Assembly: GCA_017434185.1 (NCBI GenBank)
Contig: JAFRFV010000138.1
Location: 1 to 56,400, forward strand
DNA from: Coriobacteriales bacterium
GTDB lineage: Bacteria > Actinomycetota > Coriobacteriia > Coriobacteriales > RUG844
Direction of reading: 5' to 3'
DNA length: 56,400 nt
This document shows positions 35,005-45,343 of this stretch, piece by piece. Below the pieces are notes generated by a model. That model did no database searches, was not told the DNA's origin, and saw nothing but the letters and a program-made list of their open reading frames with translations. A program made the position numbers and the translations under genes. Each line of letters opens with the position of its first letter. The first letter of the stretch is position 1.

Positions 35005-38000
35005 ATGGTATCCACGGCGGAGCTGGCGCGGCACTGCGCACAGCAGTCGATCGCACGCGCCCAGCGCATCGCGAAACTGGACAGCAGTATCATGTCACGC
35101 CGCTGCGAGTACGGCGACGGTACCGACGACTCCCTCACCCTGCGCGCCTTCGTCATGAGCGAGAGCGAATGGAACGAACGCTATCGCGTGAGCGTGAAGC
35201 TGGATGGCAACCTGGAGCAGATCCGCGACTACAGCTGCACCTGCCCCGCCAGCTACAGCTTCGATGGCATGTGCAAGCATGCCGCCGCCGTGCTGCTGTC
35301 GTTCCAGAAGGCCCCGGAGAAGTTCAGCGGGTACCAGCCCAAGCGCGTCATGAACACGTCGGCGCCCCTGAGCGAGTTCATGCGCCAAGCGGATCGCAAC
35401 CCGGGGGTCGCAGCTGCCGCCAGCGCGGCGGGCGCGACGGACACGGGTGATGCTGCGGACGTGGCCCCCATCCCCGCGGGCAGCATCGACCTGCTGCCCA
35501 CCCTGACGCTCAACTACAACGAATGGCGGCTGAGCTTCAAGATCGTGGCTCCTACCTGTGAATACGTGCTCAAGAACGTGGGCGAGCTCGTGGAGGACCT
35601 GCGCTTTCGCCGCTATCACTCCTATGGCAAGAAGCTGGGATTCACCCACCTGCCCAGCATGTTCACTCCGCATGCCCAAGCACTGCTGGACTTCCTCACG
35701 CGCGCGGTGGAGGTGCGCCGCAAGGTCGAGCAGAGCAGCTTCATGCACTACGGACGACCTGTGAGCGTGGGCAAGGACCTGCCCTTGTCCGATGTGGAAC
35801 TCATTGACTTCCTGGACATGCATCGTGGTGACAGTGTCGACGTGAGGCTGAGCGGCTGGGGCTCGAGGGATGACAACTTCCGTGCTCCCATCCTGGGCGA
35901 GGACCCCGACCTGCGGCTCGACCTGACCACCTGCGACGGTGGCTTCCTGCTGCTGTCCAGCATGCGTCCGCGCGTGATCGCGAGCGGCCGGCGCATGTAC
36001 CTGCTGTGCGAGCAGCGCTTCCATGATTGCAGCCCCGCTCTGGCGGCCAATGCCGACTTCATCCGCAGCGTTCTGGGCATCAGCTCCGATGCGCTGTTCA
36101 TAAGCGAGCAGGACATGCCGCGCTTCTGTCAGCTGCTGCTACCGTCGCTCGAGAGCGGCTTCAAGATGAAGCTCGACCCCAGTGTGGGGCGCTACCGCCC
36201 CCAGCCCTGCGAGCTCGAGTTCTACCTCGATCGCGTGGAACAGCAGGTGAGCTGCATCGTGATGGCCCGCTACGGCGAAGTCGTGCACACGCTTCTGGGC
36301 GGCATGCGGGGCGACGCCGCGGATGATTCGGCGAGCGTGCCCGGTCCCGCCCGCAACATGGGCAAGGAGGATGCGGCGCTGCAGCTGGTGCGTGAGTTCT
36401 TCCGCATCGTTGCGCCGGATGGAGCGGGCGCTGTGAGCGCGGGCGCTGCGGAGATGCCCGGGATGAGAGCGCTTATCGACAGCAGGTTCGACGAAGCGAA
36501 TCTGGGCGCGCTGCTCTTTGGCGGACTCGCGCGTTTCAAGGCCCTGGGCACCGTGTTCACGACCCCGGCCTTCGATCGCCTGCTTTCGGATAAGCGCCCC
36601 CGCGTGTCGACCGGCCTTTCGCTGGCGGGCAATCTGGTGCGTCTGGATGTGATGAGCGACGACCTCGAGCCCAAGGAGCTGGCTGCTCTGTTGGGCAGCT
36701 ACCATCGCAAGAAGCGCTACCATCGCATGAAGGACGGCAGCTTCCTGGACCTTTCCACGTTGGATCTGGGGCAGGTCGACCGCCTGATGGACGATCTGAG
36801 CCTGAGTCTGGGTTCCTTCAAGGACGGGCACTTCGAGCTGCCCAACTTCCGTGCCTTCTATCTGGACCAGGAACTGGAGGATGCGCAGAAGGACGAGGCC
36901 TTCAGGGACTACATCGACAAGCTCGAGCATGCCCGCGAGAGCGAGCGCGCCGTGCCGGAATCGCTCGCAGGCGTGCTGCGCGGCTACCAGGTGGAGGGTT
37001 TCCGCTGGCTGAGCACGCTCTGCGAACTTGGCTTTGGTGGCATCCTGGCCGACGAGATGGGTCTGGGCAAGAGCGTGCAGCTCATCTCGCTTCTGCTGGA
37101 GCGCAAGGAAGCCGGCGAGCAGGCGCATCCCAGCCTGATCGTGTGTCCCGCGTCGCTCGTGTACAACTGGCAGGTGGAGTTCAACCGTTTCGCGCCCCAG
37201 ATGGACGTGCGCATAATCGCTGGCAACAAGGACGAACGGGCGCTCATCCGCGCGCATCAGGCGGGTCGCTGCGATGTCATGGTGACCTCATACGACCTGC
37301 TGCGCGCCGACATCGACGAATACGCGCGGCTCGAGTTCAGCTGCTGCGTGCTGGACGAGGCACAGTACATCAAGAACGCGACGACGCTCACCACCAAGGC
37401 ATGCAAGCGCGTAGTGGCACAGCACCGTTTCGCGCTCACCGGCACGCCCATCGAGAACCGCCTGGGCGAGCTGTGGAGCATCTTCGACTTCCTCATGCCG
37501 GGCTTCCTGGGCAGCTACAAGCGCTTCCGCGAGCGCTTCGAGATGGGCATCGTAGGCGGCGACGAGGATCTGTCGCAGCGACTCGCCGCGCTGGTGGGGC
37601 CCTTCATGATGCGCCGCCTCAAGGCCGACGTGCTGCGGGAGTTGCCCGACAAGCTCGAGACCTGCATCGTCACACAGATGCTGCCGGAACAGGAGCGCCT
37701 CTACGATGCCCACGAGCAGCGACTGCGCGAGTCGCTGCAAGCGCAGAGGAAGAAGGACTTCGACCACAACCGCATCCAGGTGTTGGCGGAGCTCACCATG
37801 CTGCGGCAGCTCTGCTGCGACCCCGCGCTCGTATACGACGACTACACGGGAGGCACCGCCAAGCTGGACAGCATCCTGGAGTTGGTGCTGCAGGCCATGG
37901 ACAGCGGTGCGAAAGCGCTCATCTTCAGCCAATTCGTGAGCTTTTTGAACGTGATCGCGCAGGGATTGAGCGATCACGGCATCGACTTCTTCACCATCAC

Positions 38001-38364
38001 CGGCGCCACACCCAAGAAGCAACGTCTGGAGCTGGTGAACACCTTCAACCAGGACGACACCCCCGTGTTCCTGATCTCGCTCAAGGCGGGCGGCACCGGG
38101 CTCAACCTGACGGGCGCGACCGTGGTGATCCACGCGGACCCGTGGTGGAACGCCGCCGCGCAGAACCAGGCCACAGACCGCGCGCACCGCATAGGTCAGG
38201 AGAACGTGGTGAGCGTCTACAAGGTGATCGCCAAGGACAGTATCGAGGAGCACATCATCAAGCTGCAGGAAGCCAAGAGCGAACTCGCGGATCGCATCCT
38301 GGAGGGCAGCGGCACTTCGCTCGCGTCGCTCGACCGCGAGGAACTGCTCGCTCTGCTGGGGTGA
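35005..38364 (+). CDS. SWIM-domain SNF2-family helicase-like ATPase
   Basis: This large cytosolic DNA translocase has 1119 aa. A SWIM zinc finger lies near 72-92 (CTCPASYSFDGMCKHAAAV), followed by the bacterial SNF2-associated region (about 150-640). The two-lobed SNF2 motor starts near 655: LRGYQVEGFRWLSTL, Walker A ILADEMGLGKSVQLI, motif II DEAQYIKN (DEAH variant), ALTGTPIENRLGELWSIFDF, and in lobe two FSQFVSFLNVIAQGL, ISLKAGGTGLNLTGA and TDRAHRIGQ. SD GAAGGAGGG precedes the ATG. Bacterial homologues occur singly or near defence genes. No such partner is adjacent here other than the repeat element upstream. Confidence 0.93.
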   Translation: MVSTAELARHCAQQSIARAQRIAKLDSSIMSRRCEYGDGTDDSLTLRAFVMSESEWNERYRVSVKLDGNLEQIRDYSCTCPASYSFDGMCKHAAAVLLSFQKAPEKFSGYQPKRVMNTSAPLSEFMRQADRNPGVAAAASAAGATDTGDAADVAPIPAGSIDLLPTLTLNYNEWRLSFKIVAPTCEYVLKNVGELVEDLRFRRYHSYGKKLGFTHLPSMFTPHAQALLDFLTRAVEVRRKVEQSSFMHYGRPVSVGKDLPLSDVELIDFLDMHRGDSVDVRLSGWGSRDDNFRAPILGEDPDLRLDLTTCDGGFLLLSSMRPRVIASGRRMYLLCEQRFHDCSPALAANADFIRSVLGISSDALFISEQDMPRFCQLLLPSLESGFKMKLDPSVGRYRPQPCELEFYLDRVEQQVSCIVMARYGEVVHTLLGGMRGDAADDSASVPGPARNMGKEDAALQLVREFFRIVAPDGAGAVSAGAAEMPGMRALIDSRFDEANLGALLFGGLARFKALGTVFTTPAFDRLLSDKRPRVSTGLSLAGNLVRLDVMSDDLEPKELAALLGSYHRKKRYHRMKDGSFLDLSTLDLGQVDRLMDDLSLSLGSFKDGHFELPNFRAFYLDQELEDAQKDEAFRDYIDKLEHARESERAVPESLAGVLRGYQVEGFRWLSTLCELGFGGILADEMGLGKSVQLISLLLERKEAGEQAHPSLIVCPASLVYNWQVEFNRFAPQMDVRIIAGNKDERALIRAHQAGRCDVMVTSYDLLRADIDEYARLEFSCCVLDEAQYIKNATTLTTKACKRVVAQHRFALTGTPIENRLGELWSIFDFLMPGFLGSYKRFRERFEMGIVGGDEDLSQRLAALVGPFMMRRLKADVLRELPDKLETCIVTQMLPEQERLYDAHEQRLRESLQAQRKKDFDHNRIQVLAELTMLRQLCCDPALVYDDYTGGTAKLDSILELVLQAMDSGAKALIFSQFVSFLNVIAQGLSDHGIDFFTITGATPKKQRLELVNTFNQDDTPVFLISLKAGGTGLNLTGATVVIHADPWWNAAAQNQATDRAHRIGQENVVSVYKVIAKDSIEEHIIKLQEAKSELADRILEGSGTSLASLDREELLALLG

Positions 38365-38401
38365 GTGCTGCGGGAAGCGCGCCGCAGGAGGCGCGTTGCG
38401 C

Positions 38402-39109
38402 CTAGCCTTTCAGGGGATAGTAGGGGCAGTGCTCCTTGAGGCACTCGTAGTTGCGGTGATGGTAGTGGCAGCGGATCCGCTGTGGCATGTCCATCTGGAC
38501 GCCCAGCATCTCCTGCGTGTATGCCGCCGCCTCGCGGATTGCAGTGAAGCCGGTGCGCTTGCAGCAGCGCGGACCACCGATGTCCGCCAGCTTGCCCAGG
38601 ATGCGGGAGGTGAGGCGCTGTGTCTGTCCCCAGGTATCCACGGTCATGGGGGATGCTCCCGTGATGATGCTCCAGTACATGCCCGCGCTCACCGCGGCCC
38701 CACAGGTGCCCCAGAATCCGCAGGTCCCACCCGGCACCTGCAGGGATCTCGCTTCCAGCTCCGCCAGCGCGGCATCCAGGTCGATCCCGCCACCGCTGTT
38801 ACGATACGCCGTGAGCAGCGCTGCACCCACCAGGGTGTGGTGCTCCGGCCCGTTGGGATAGATGACCGCTTGGTCCATGATCTCCATGGCGATCTCGATG
38901 GGGTCCTTCGAATCACTGCGCTTGCAAAGCTCCATGGCGGTACGTACACCACTGCTCCTGTGGCATGCATCGCAGATGTAGTGGCCGTTCTCGCAGGCGC
39001 ACCAGGCCAGGCTGGTCTTGCCGCAACTCTCGCAAACGAGCTCCCTGGCCTCCTCGAAGTACACGAGCGGTGCGCCACAGATCAGACAATTGACATCTCC
39101 GTACGACAT
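38402..39109 (-). CDS. DUF5714-like zinc-ribbon protein
   Basis: The protein is 235 aa. Residues 1-45 hold paired cysteines (NCLICGAPLVYF, LVCESCGKT, CACENGHYICDACH) that suggest zinc binding. The remaining region has GGTCGFWGTCGAAVSAGMYW and GGPRCCKRTGF, with a Cys/His tail RCHYHHRNYECLKEHCPYY. This corresponds to DUF5714, seen mostly in anaerobes and methanogens and of unknown role. Its many cysteines could ligate metal or a cluster. It lies 22 bases downstream of the ABC-importer permease gene on the same strand and so probably belongs to that operon. Confidence 0.8.
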   Translation of the reverse strand: MSYGDVNCLICGAPLVYFEEARELVCESCGKTSLAWCACENGHYICDACHRSSGVRTAMELCKRSDSKDPIEIAMEIMDQAVIYPNGPEHHTLVGAALLTAYRNSGGGIDLDAALAELEARSLQVPGGTCGFWGTCGAAVSAGMYWSIITGASPMTVDTWGQTQRLTSRILGKLADIGGPRCCKRTGFTAIREAAAYTQEMLGVQMDMPQRIRCHYHHRNYECLKEHCPYYPLKG

Positions 39110-39131
39110 GTTCCCTCCTTGGCTTGCGGAT

Positions 39132-40037
39132 TCACTCGGACCACCTGACCGTCTTCTTGACGAAGAGGGTCACCAGCCAATCCAATACGGTCACCACGAT
39201 GCCCACCAAGATGATACCCGCAACCACGTTGGTGTAGTTGGCATAGTTGGTGTAGTTGATGATGAAATAGCCCAAGCCGCTGGTGGCACCGTACATCTCC
39301 GACATGACCATGATGAGCATGGCGGAAGGCAGTTGCAGCTTGAGACCCTTCGCGATGGAAGGGTAGAGATACGGCAGGAGCACCTTGAATATCATGGTCC
39401 CCGTGCCCACACCCAGCATCTTGGCGGTGTCCACGATGCGCTTATCCATCGCCTCTATGCGAAGGATGGTGTTGAGCATGGTCGACCAGAAGATGCCCAG
39501 GAAGATGACCATCGCCGCCGCCATCCTGAAGCTGGGCAGCAGGAAGATGAGATAGGGCGTGAAGACGATGGCGGGCACGGGAGCAAGCACGCGCGCGATG
39601 GGATAGACGGTCTCGCGCACGCGTGGCAGCCAACCCACGATCAGACCCAGCAGGTTGCCCACGACGATGGCCGTGAGGAAGCCTTCCGCGAAGAGCGTCA
39701 GCGACGACTTGATGTTGCGCATCAGCTCCGGTGTCTTGTTGGAGAAGACGGCGAAGACGTTCTCGGGCAGGGGGATGAGCACCGGATGGGTGAGACCCAG
39801 GTCCGTGGAGACCAGCTCCCAGACGATCAGCAGCACCCACACGATGATGACGATATAGCAGCTCGAGGGCTTGCGCTTGCTCTTGGGTAGGTAGTGCCAC
39901 AGGAACAGCGCCTCGATAATCACGGTCGCGACGATGAAGGGCACGTTCGTGGGGGTGTCCATCCTGCCGGGAATCAGGATGATGGTGATAAGCGCCACGA
40001 AGAGCACGTTGGCCAGGATGAAGCTGGGGCGTTTCAT
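39132..40037 (-). CDS. ABC importer permease (SsuC/TauC type)
   Basis: This inner-membrane permease of 301 aa has about seven helices. After two N-terminal helices, the BPD_transp domain has NLLGLIVGWLPRVRETVYPI, PVPAIVFTPYLIFLLP and the EAA-loop ILRIEAMDKRIVDTAKMLG, where the ATPase docks. It overlaps the ATPase stop by 4 bases (ATGA). Together with the neighbouring ATPase and Tat lipoprotein it forms a nitrate/sulfonate/taurine/pyrimidine-type importer whose substrate is not evident. Confidence 0.92.
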   Translation of the reverse strand: MKRPSFILANVLFVALITIILIPGRMDTPTNVPFIVATVIIEALFLWHYLPKSKRKPSSCYIVIIVWVLLIVWELVSTDLGLTHPVLIPLPENVFAVFSNKTPELMRNIKSSLTLFAEGFLTAIVVGNLLGLIVGWLPRVRETVYPIARVLAPVPAIVFTPYLIFLLPSFRMAAAMVIFLGIFWSTMLNTILRIEAMDKRIVDTAKMLGVGTGTMIFKVLLPYLYPSIAKGLKLQLPSAMLIMVMSEMYGATSGLGYFIINYTNYANYTNVVAGIILVGIVVTVLDWLVTLFVKKTVRWSE

Positions 40038-40831
40038 TCCTCATCCCCCTTCCCGCGCGGCGCCTTCTCGAAGAGTTCGAGTACCTCGCGTTTGATGGCC
40101 TTGATCCCGGGTTGTTCCAAGCGATCCTCGCCCGTCTGGCCGGGCTGACGCGCGGGGAGGATGAAATCCTTAACCACGTGTTTGGGTTCCATGAACACGA
40201 TGCGGTCGGCAAGGATGAGCGCCTCGTCCACGTCATGCGTCACGAAGATGGCCGTCTTGCAGCACTTGGAGGCGTCGTCATCCCAAAGCTCCAGGAGCAT
40301 GTCCTGGAGCTTCTTGCGGATGGAGGGATCGAGTGCGCCGAAGGGCTCGTCCAAGAGCATGATGGGGGCATTCACGGCCAGTGCGCGGGCTATGGCCACG
40401 CGCTGCCGCATGCCGCCGGAGAGCTGGAACGGGTAGCGATCCGCTCCTTCGCTCATGCCAACGCGTTCCAGCAGGCCCAATGCTTGCTCGCAGGCCGTCT
40501 CCTTCGTCATGCCCGGGTGGGTCTGGCGCAGGGCGAAGACCACGTTCTTGAGGGCTTTCTGCCAGGGGAAGAGCGAGTAGTTCTGGAACACGATGGAGCG
40601 GTCGGGACCGGGGCCGGCCACCTCTGCGCCATCCACCAGCACGCGGCCGGCGCTGGGCTTGGCGAGGCCGGCGATCAGGCTGAGCATGGTCGACTTGCCG
40701 CAACCACTGCGACCCAGCAGGCAGACGAACTCACCGGAGTCCACTCGCAGGTTGATGTCCTCGAGTGCCTGGAAGGCCCCGTTGATGTCGATGTAGCTGT
40801 AATCGACGTGTTCGAAAACCACCGCGGGCAT
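40034..40831 (-). CDS. ABC importer ATPase (SsuB/TauB type)
   Basis: The protein is 265 aa. It has Walker A LLGRSGCGKSTMLSLIAGLA, signature LSGGMRQRVAIARALAVN, Walker B IMLLDEPFGALDP and switch VTHDVDEALILADRI, the pattern of the SsuB/TauB/NrtD branch. The SD is formed by AAGGGGATAAGC, which is also a copy of the iterated motif and contains the upstream gene's TAA stop region. The ATPase is cytosolic and drives the permease encoded downstream. Confidence 0.93.
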   Translation of the reverse strand: MPAVVFEHVDYSYIDINGAFQALEDINLRVDSGEFVCLLGRSGCGKSTMLSLIAGLAKPSAGRVLVDGAEVAGPGPDRSIVFQNYSLFPWQKALKNVVFALRQTHPGMTKETACEQALGLLERVGMSEGADRYPFQLSGGMRQRVAIARALAVNAPIMLLDEPFGALDPSIRKKLQDMLLELWDDDASKCCKTAIFVTHDVDEALILADRIVFMEPKHVVKDFILPARQPGQTGEDRLEQPGIKAIKREVLELFEKAPRGKGDEE

Positions 40832-40843
40832 GTGCTTATCCCC

Positions 40844-42037
40844 TTAGATGCCCATGGTGTTGTGGGTGCGATAGACCTCCAGGAGCTGGTTGTAGATGTC
40901 CAGGTTCTCGCCGCAGGCGACAAGCTCGTCCAAGGCGGTCTTGTAGATGCTGGAGTCCAGATGCGCTTTGATGAGCTCCTTGTCGGGGTTCTCGATGTCG
41001 CCGTTGTCGACCATGTCGGCATAGAACGCCGCGACCGCGTCCGTGTAGGGATCCATCTCGAAGACCATGGCTGCGCGGTAATCGCCCTTGCCATAGGTGA
41101 TGCTCTCGACGTAGTCCCTGTCCTGACCGGAGTATTCGCAGATGAGGCTGATGGTGCCCTCGTGATCCTTCTGGATGTCTGCATAGGCGCGCAGGTTGGC
41201 GATCTCGAACTTGATGAGGGCGGAGCGCTTGTTCACGAACGCGTCGCGGTTCGTGCTCTGGCGGCAGCAGGGGAATTCATGGCCGATGAGCTCGTTGGGA
41301 TGGAAGGCAACCGCCATCTTGCCGGTCTTGAGGGCGTTCACACCATAGCCGCTGTTCACGAAGCACATGTCGATCTCGCCCTTCTCCACCGCGGCGACTT
41401 CCGCAGCGGCGCTCTCGAGCAGGACGAACTCGACGTCGTTGCCTTCGGAGAGGGGACCGATCTTGAGGCCCTGCTTGCGCAGCCAGCTCTTGGTCACCAT
41501 GTGGCCGGTCTCCATACGGAAGCAGCCGATGCGCTTGCCCTTGAAGTCGGAGGCCTTCTTGTAGCGGTCCTTGTTCTCGATGAGGGTGATGCACTCCGAA
41601 CCGTTGGCGACGGTGCCACCGAAAATGACCAGGTCATCGCCCTGGCCGATATAGGTGCAGGTGGGGATCGAGCCGAACGGCAGCACATCCGCCGTGCCCT
41701 TGGAGAGCGCGGGCATGGCCTCGGGGAATCCGCCGGAGACCACCTGGATGCCCATCTGGAGACCCTCCTGCTCGAAGTAACCCTTCTTCAGCGCGATGAT
41801 GTTGCACGCGATCTTGGAATCCTTGCCCAGGAGCACGATGTTGAGGGGCTCGACCCCGGGGTTGACCACGGGTTTGGTCTCGCCGACATCACTCGCGGGC
41901 GTGCTGTTGTCCGCAGGTGTGCTGTTGTTGCCTGTGGGCGCGCTGTTCCCGCCACAACCGATCAAGGGCGTGAGGGAGATCACCACGAAACCAGCACCGG
42001 CCAGCTCGAGGAACCTGCGACGACTCATCATCTCCAT
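40844..42037 (-). CDS. Tat-exported substrate-binding lipoprotein of the ABC importer
   Basis: The protein is 397 aa. The signal carries a twin-arginine motif and a lipobox (MSRRRFLELAGAGFVVISL, then LIGCGG with Cys near 26), so it is predicted to be exported folded and lipidated. A Thr/Pro/Asn-rich linker leads to an NMT1/THI5-like binding fold (NIVLLGKDSKIACNIIALKK, GYFEQEGLQMGIQVVSGG, DVLPFGSIPTCTYIGQGDD, ASDFKGKRIGC). The start at 42037 has GGAGGTATCCC. It is the first gene of the importer operon. Binding-site residues do not reveal the ligand. Confidence 0.88.
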   Translation of the reverse strand: MEMMSRRRFLELAGAGFVVISLTPLIGCGGNSAPTGNNSTPADNSTPASDVGETKPVVNPGVEPLNIVLLGKDSKIACNIIALKKGYFEQEGLQMGIQVVSGGFPEAMPALSKGTADVLPFGSIPTCTYIGQGDDLVIFGGTVANGSECITLIENKDRYKKASDFKGKRIGCFRMETGHMVTKSWLRKQGLKIGPLSEGNDVEFVLLESAAAEVAAVEKGEIDMCFVNSGYGVNALKTGKMAVAFHPNELIGHEFPCCRQSTNRDAFVNKRSALIKFEIANLRAYADIQKDHEGTISLICEYSGQDRDYVESITYGKGDYRAAMVFEMDPYTDAVAAFYADMVDNGDIENPDKELIKAHLDSSIYKTALDELVACGENLDIYNQLLEVYRTHNTMGI

Positions 42038-42060
42038 GGGATACCTCCATCTCGAATTGG

Positions 42061-42098
42061 GCATCGAACCATTGCCCGGCGTGCGGGATGGTCGATGC
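42061..42098 (-). promoter_or_regulatory. Hairpin in the leader of the ABC importer operon
   Basis: GCATCGAACCATTGCCCG and CGGGATGGTCGATGC form a stable stem with one small bulge, 24 bases before the lipoprotein start. No U-tract follows, so it may protect mRNA or affect translation rather than terminate. AT-rich sequence at 42160-42185 with two AAATAC direct repeats could be the promoter. Confidence 0.45.
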
Positions 42099-42189
42099 GA
42101 TTCATCCTCATGGTGAGAGTCTAGAGGGGCTCAGTTGAACTTGGAATCCTTATTCATCCCCTATAAAATACCTACGAAATACGCATTTC

Positions 42190-43542
42190 CTAGTCAGCCG
42201 CGGAGGGAGTGGCGATGGCTGCGGCGCCGTTCTTATCACCCTTGTCGGGCACCAGGAAGATGAACACCAGGTTCGAGATGAGCAGCGCGAACGGGTAGAA
42301 GAGCAGCGGCATGATCTGGAACGCGCTCACGGAGCCGCCCAGGGTGGCCACGGCGCTGATGGCGACCAGCATCTGTGCACCGTAGGGGATCACGCCCTGG
42401 AAGACGCAGCTGAAGGTGTCCAGGATGCTGGCGGTCTTGCGCTTGGAGATGCCGTAGCTCTGCGCCATGTCGGCGGCGATGGGGTTGGACATCACGATGG
42501 CCACGGTGTTGTTGGCGGTGGCGATATCCATGGCGCCAACCAGCAGACCCATGCCCAGCTGACCGGCCTTCCTGCCCTTGAACACGCTGCGAATCCAATA
42601 CAGCAGCGCGTCGAAACCGCCGTACTCGCGGATGAGTGCGCAGATGGCGCTCACCAACAGCGCCACCATGGTGGTCTCGAACATGCCCGCGGCACCGCTG
42701 CCCATGTTGGCGAGCAGGTCGGTGGCGGCGGTGGCTCCGGTCGCAAGCATGATGATGGCACCGCTCAGGATGCCAACCAGCAGGACGACGAACACGTTGA
42801 AGCCCACGATGCCGCCTACCAGCACCAGCAGGTACGGGATCAACTGGATGAGGTCGTACTCGTGCTTGACTTCGCCGGTGATGTTGGCGCTGAAGGACAT
42901 GACCAGGATGATCGCGAGCGCCACGAGCGCGGCGGGCAGCGCGATCTTGAAGTTCTCGCGGAACTTGTCCTTCATCTCGCATCCCTGGCCTTGGCAGGCT
43001 GCGATCGTCGTATCGCTGATGAAGCTCAGGTTGTCACCGAACATCGCGCCACCCATGACGCTCGCCACGCACAGCGGCAGGCTGAAGCCGCTCGCGTTGG
43101 CCACCGCGACGGCGATGGGCGTGATGAGCGTGATGGTGCCAACGCTGGTGCCCATAGCCAGACTCACGAAGCACGCGACCACGAACAGCACGGCCACGGC
43201 GTACTTGACGGGAATGAGCGCGAGCAGGAAATATGCGCAGCTGTCGGCGCTGTTGCGACCCACGGTGCCCACGAAGATGCCGGCCGCCATGAAGATGAGC
43301 ACCATCGTGACGATGGTCTTCTCGCCCATGCCCTTGCCCATGAGTTCGAGTTTGCGGTCGAAGTTGAGCTCGCGGTTCTGGAAGCACGCCACCATGAGCG
43401 CCACCAGGAAGATCACAACGATGGGGATGCTGTAGAAGCCCATGGGGATCTTGAGCACGTACTCGAACAGGATTCCCAAGCCCAGATACAGGACCAGGAA
43501 GACCAGGATGGGGATGAGCGCCTTGGGGTTGCCCTTCTTCAT
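42190..43542 (-). CDS. Na+/H+ antiporter (NhaC family)
   Basis: This is an integral membrane antiporter of 450 aa with about 11-12 helices. Family blocks are MAAGIFVGTVGRNSADS, SLAMGTSVGTITLITPIAVA, VMGGAMFGDNLSFISDTTIA with the conserved Asp, and VGAMDIATANNTVAIVMSNP. The start at 43542 (MKKGNPKALIPILVFLV) follows AAGGAGTC and is chosen over an upstream in-frame ATG. The gene is divergent from ettA across 91 bases. It may exchange Na+ or other cation/anion pairs, and the specific substrate cannot be read from sequence. Confidence 0.88.
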   Translation of the reverse strand: MKKGNPKALIPILVFLVLYLGLGILFEYVLKIPMGFYSIPIVVIFLVALMVACFQNRELNFDRKLELMGKGMGEKTIVTMVLIFMAAGIFVGTVGRNSADSCAYFLLALIPVKYAVAVLFVVACFVSLAMGTSVGTITLITPIAVAVANASGFSLPLCVASVMGGAMFGDNLSFISDTTIAACQGQGCEMKDKFRENFKIALPAALVALAIILVMSFSANITGEVKHEYDLIQLIPYLLVLVGGIVGFNVFVVLLVGILSGAIIMLATGATAATDLLANMGSGAAGMFETTMVALLVSAICALIREYGGFDALLYWIRSVFKGRKAGQLGMGLLVGAMDIATANNTVAIVMSNPIAADMAQSYGISKRKTASILDTFSCVFQGVIPYGAQMLVAISAVATLGGSVSAFQIMPLLFYPFALLISNLVFIFLVPDKGDKNGAAAIATPSAAD

Positions 43543-43633
43543 GTGGATGACTCCTTCACGAATCGAACGATGTTCGCATATGTTACCATGTTTCAAACGT
43601 TCATCCGCTACCCACGTCTTGAATGGAGAAGCC

Positions 43634-45310
<1,677 letters not shown>

Positions 45311-45343
45311 ACGCAGGGTGCGAAGCGACGCGCTTATCCCCCG

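Noticed and set aside
40112-42124. 670-codon plus-strand frame
   Set aside because: It is antisense to the ABC importer ATPase and lipoprotein genes, which have clear motifs and SDs.
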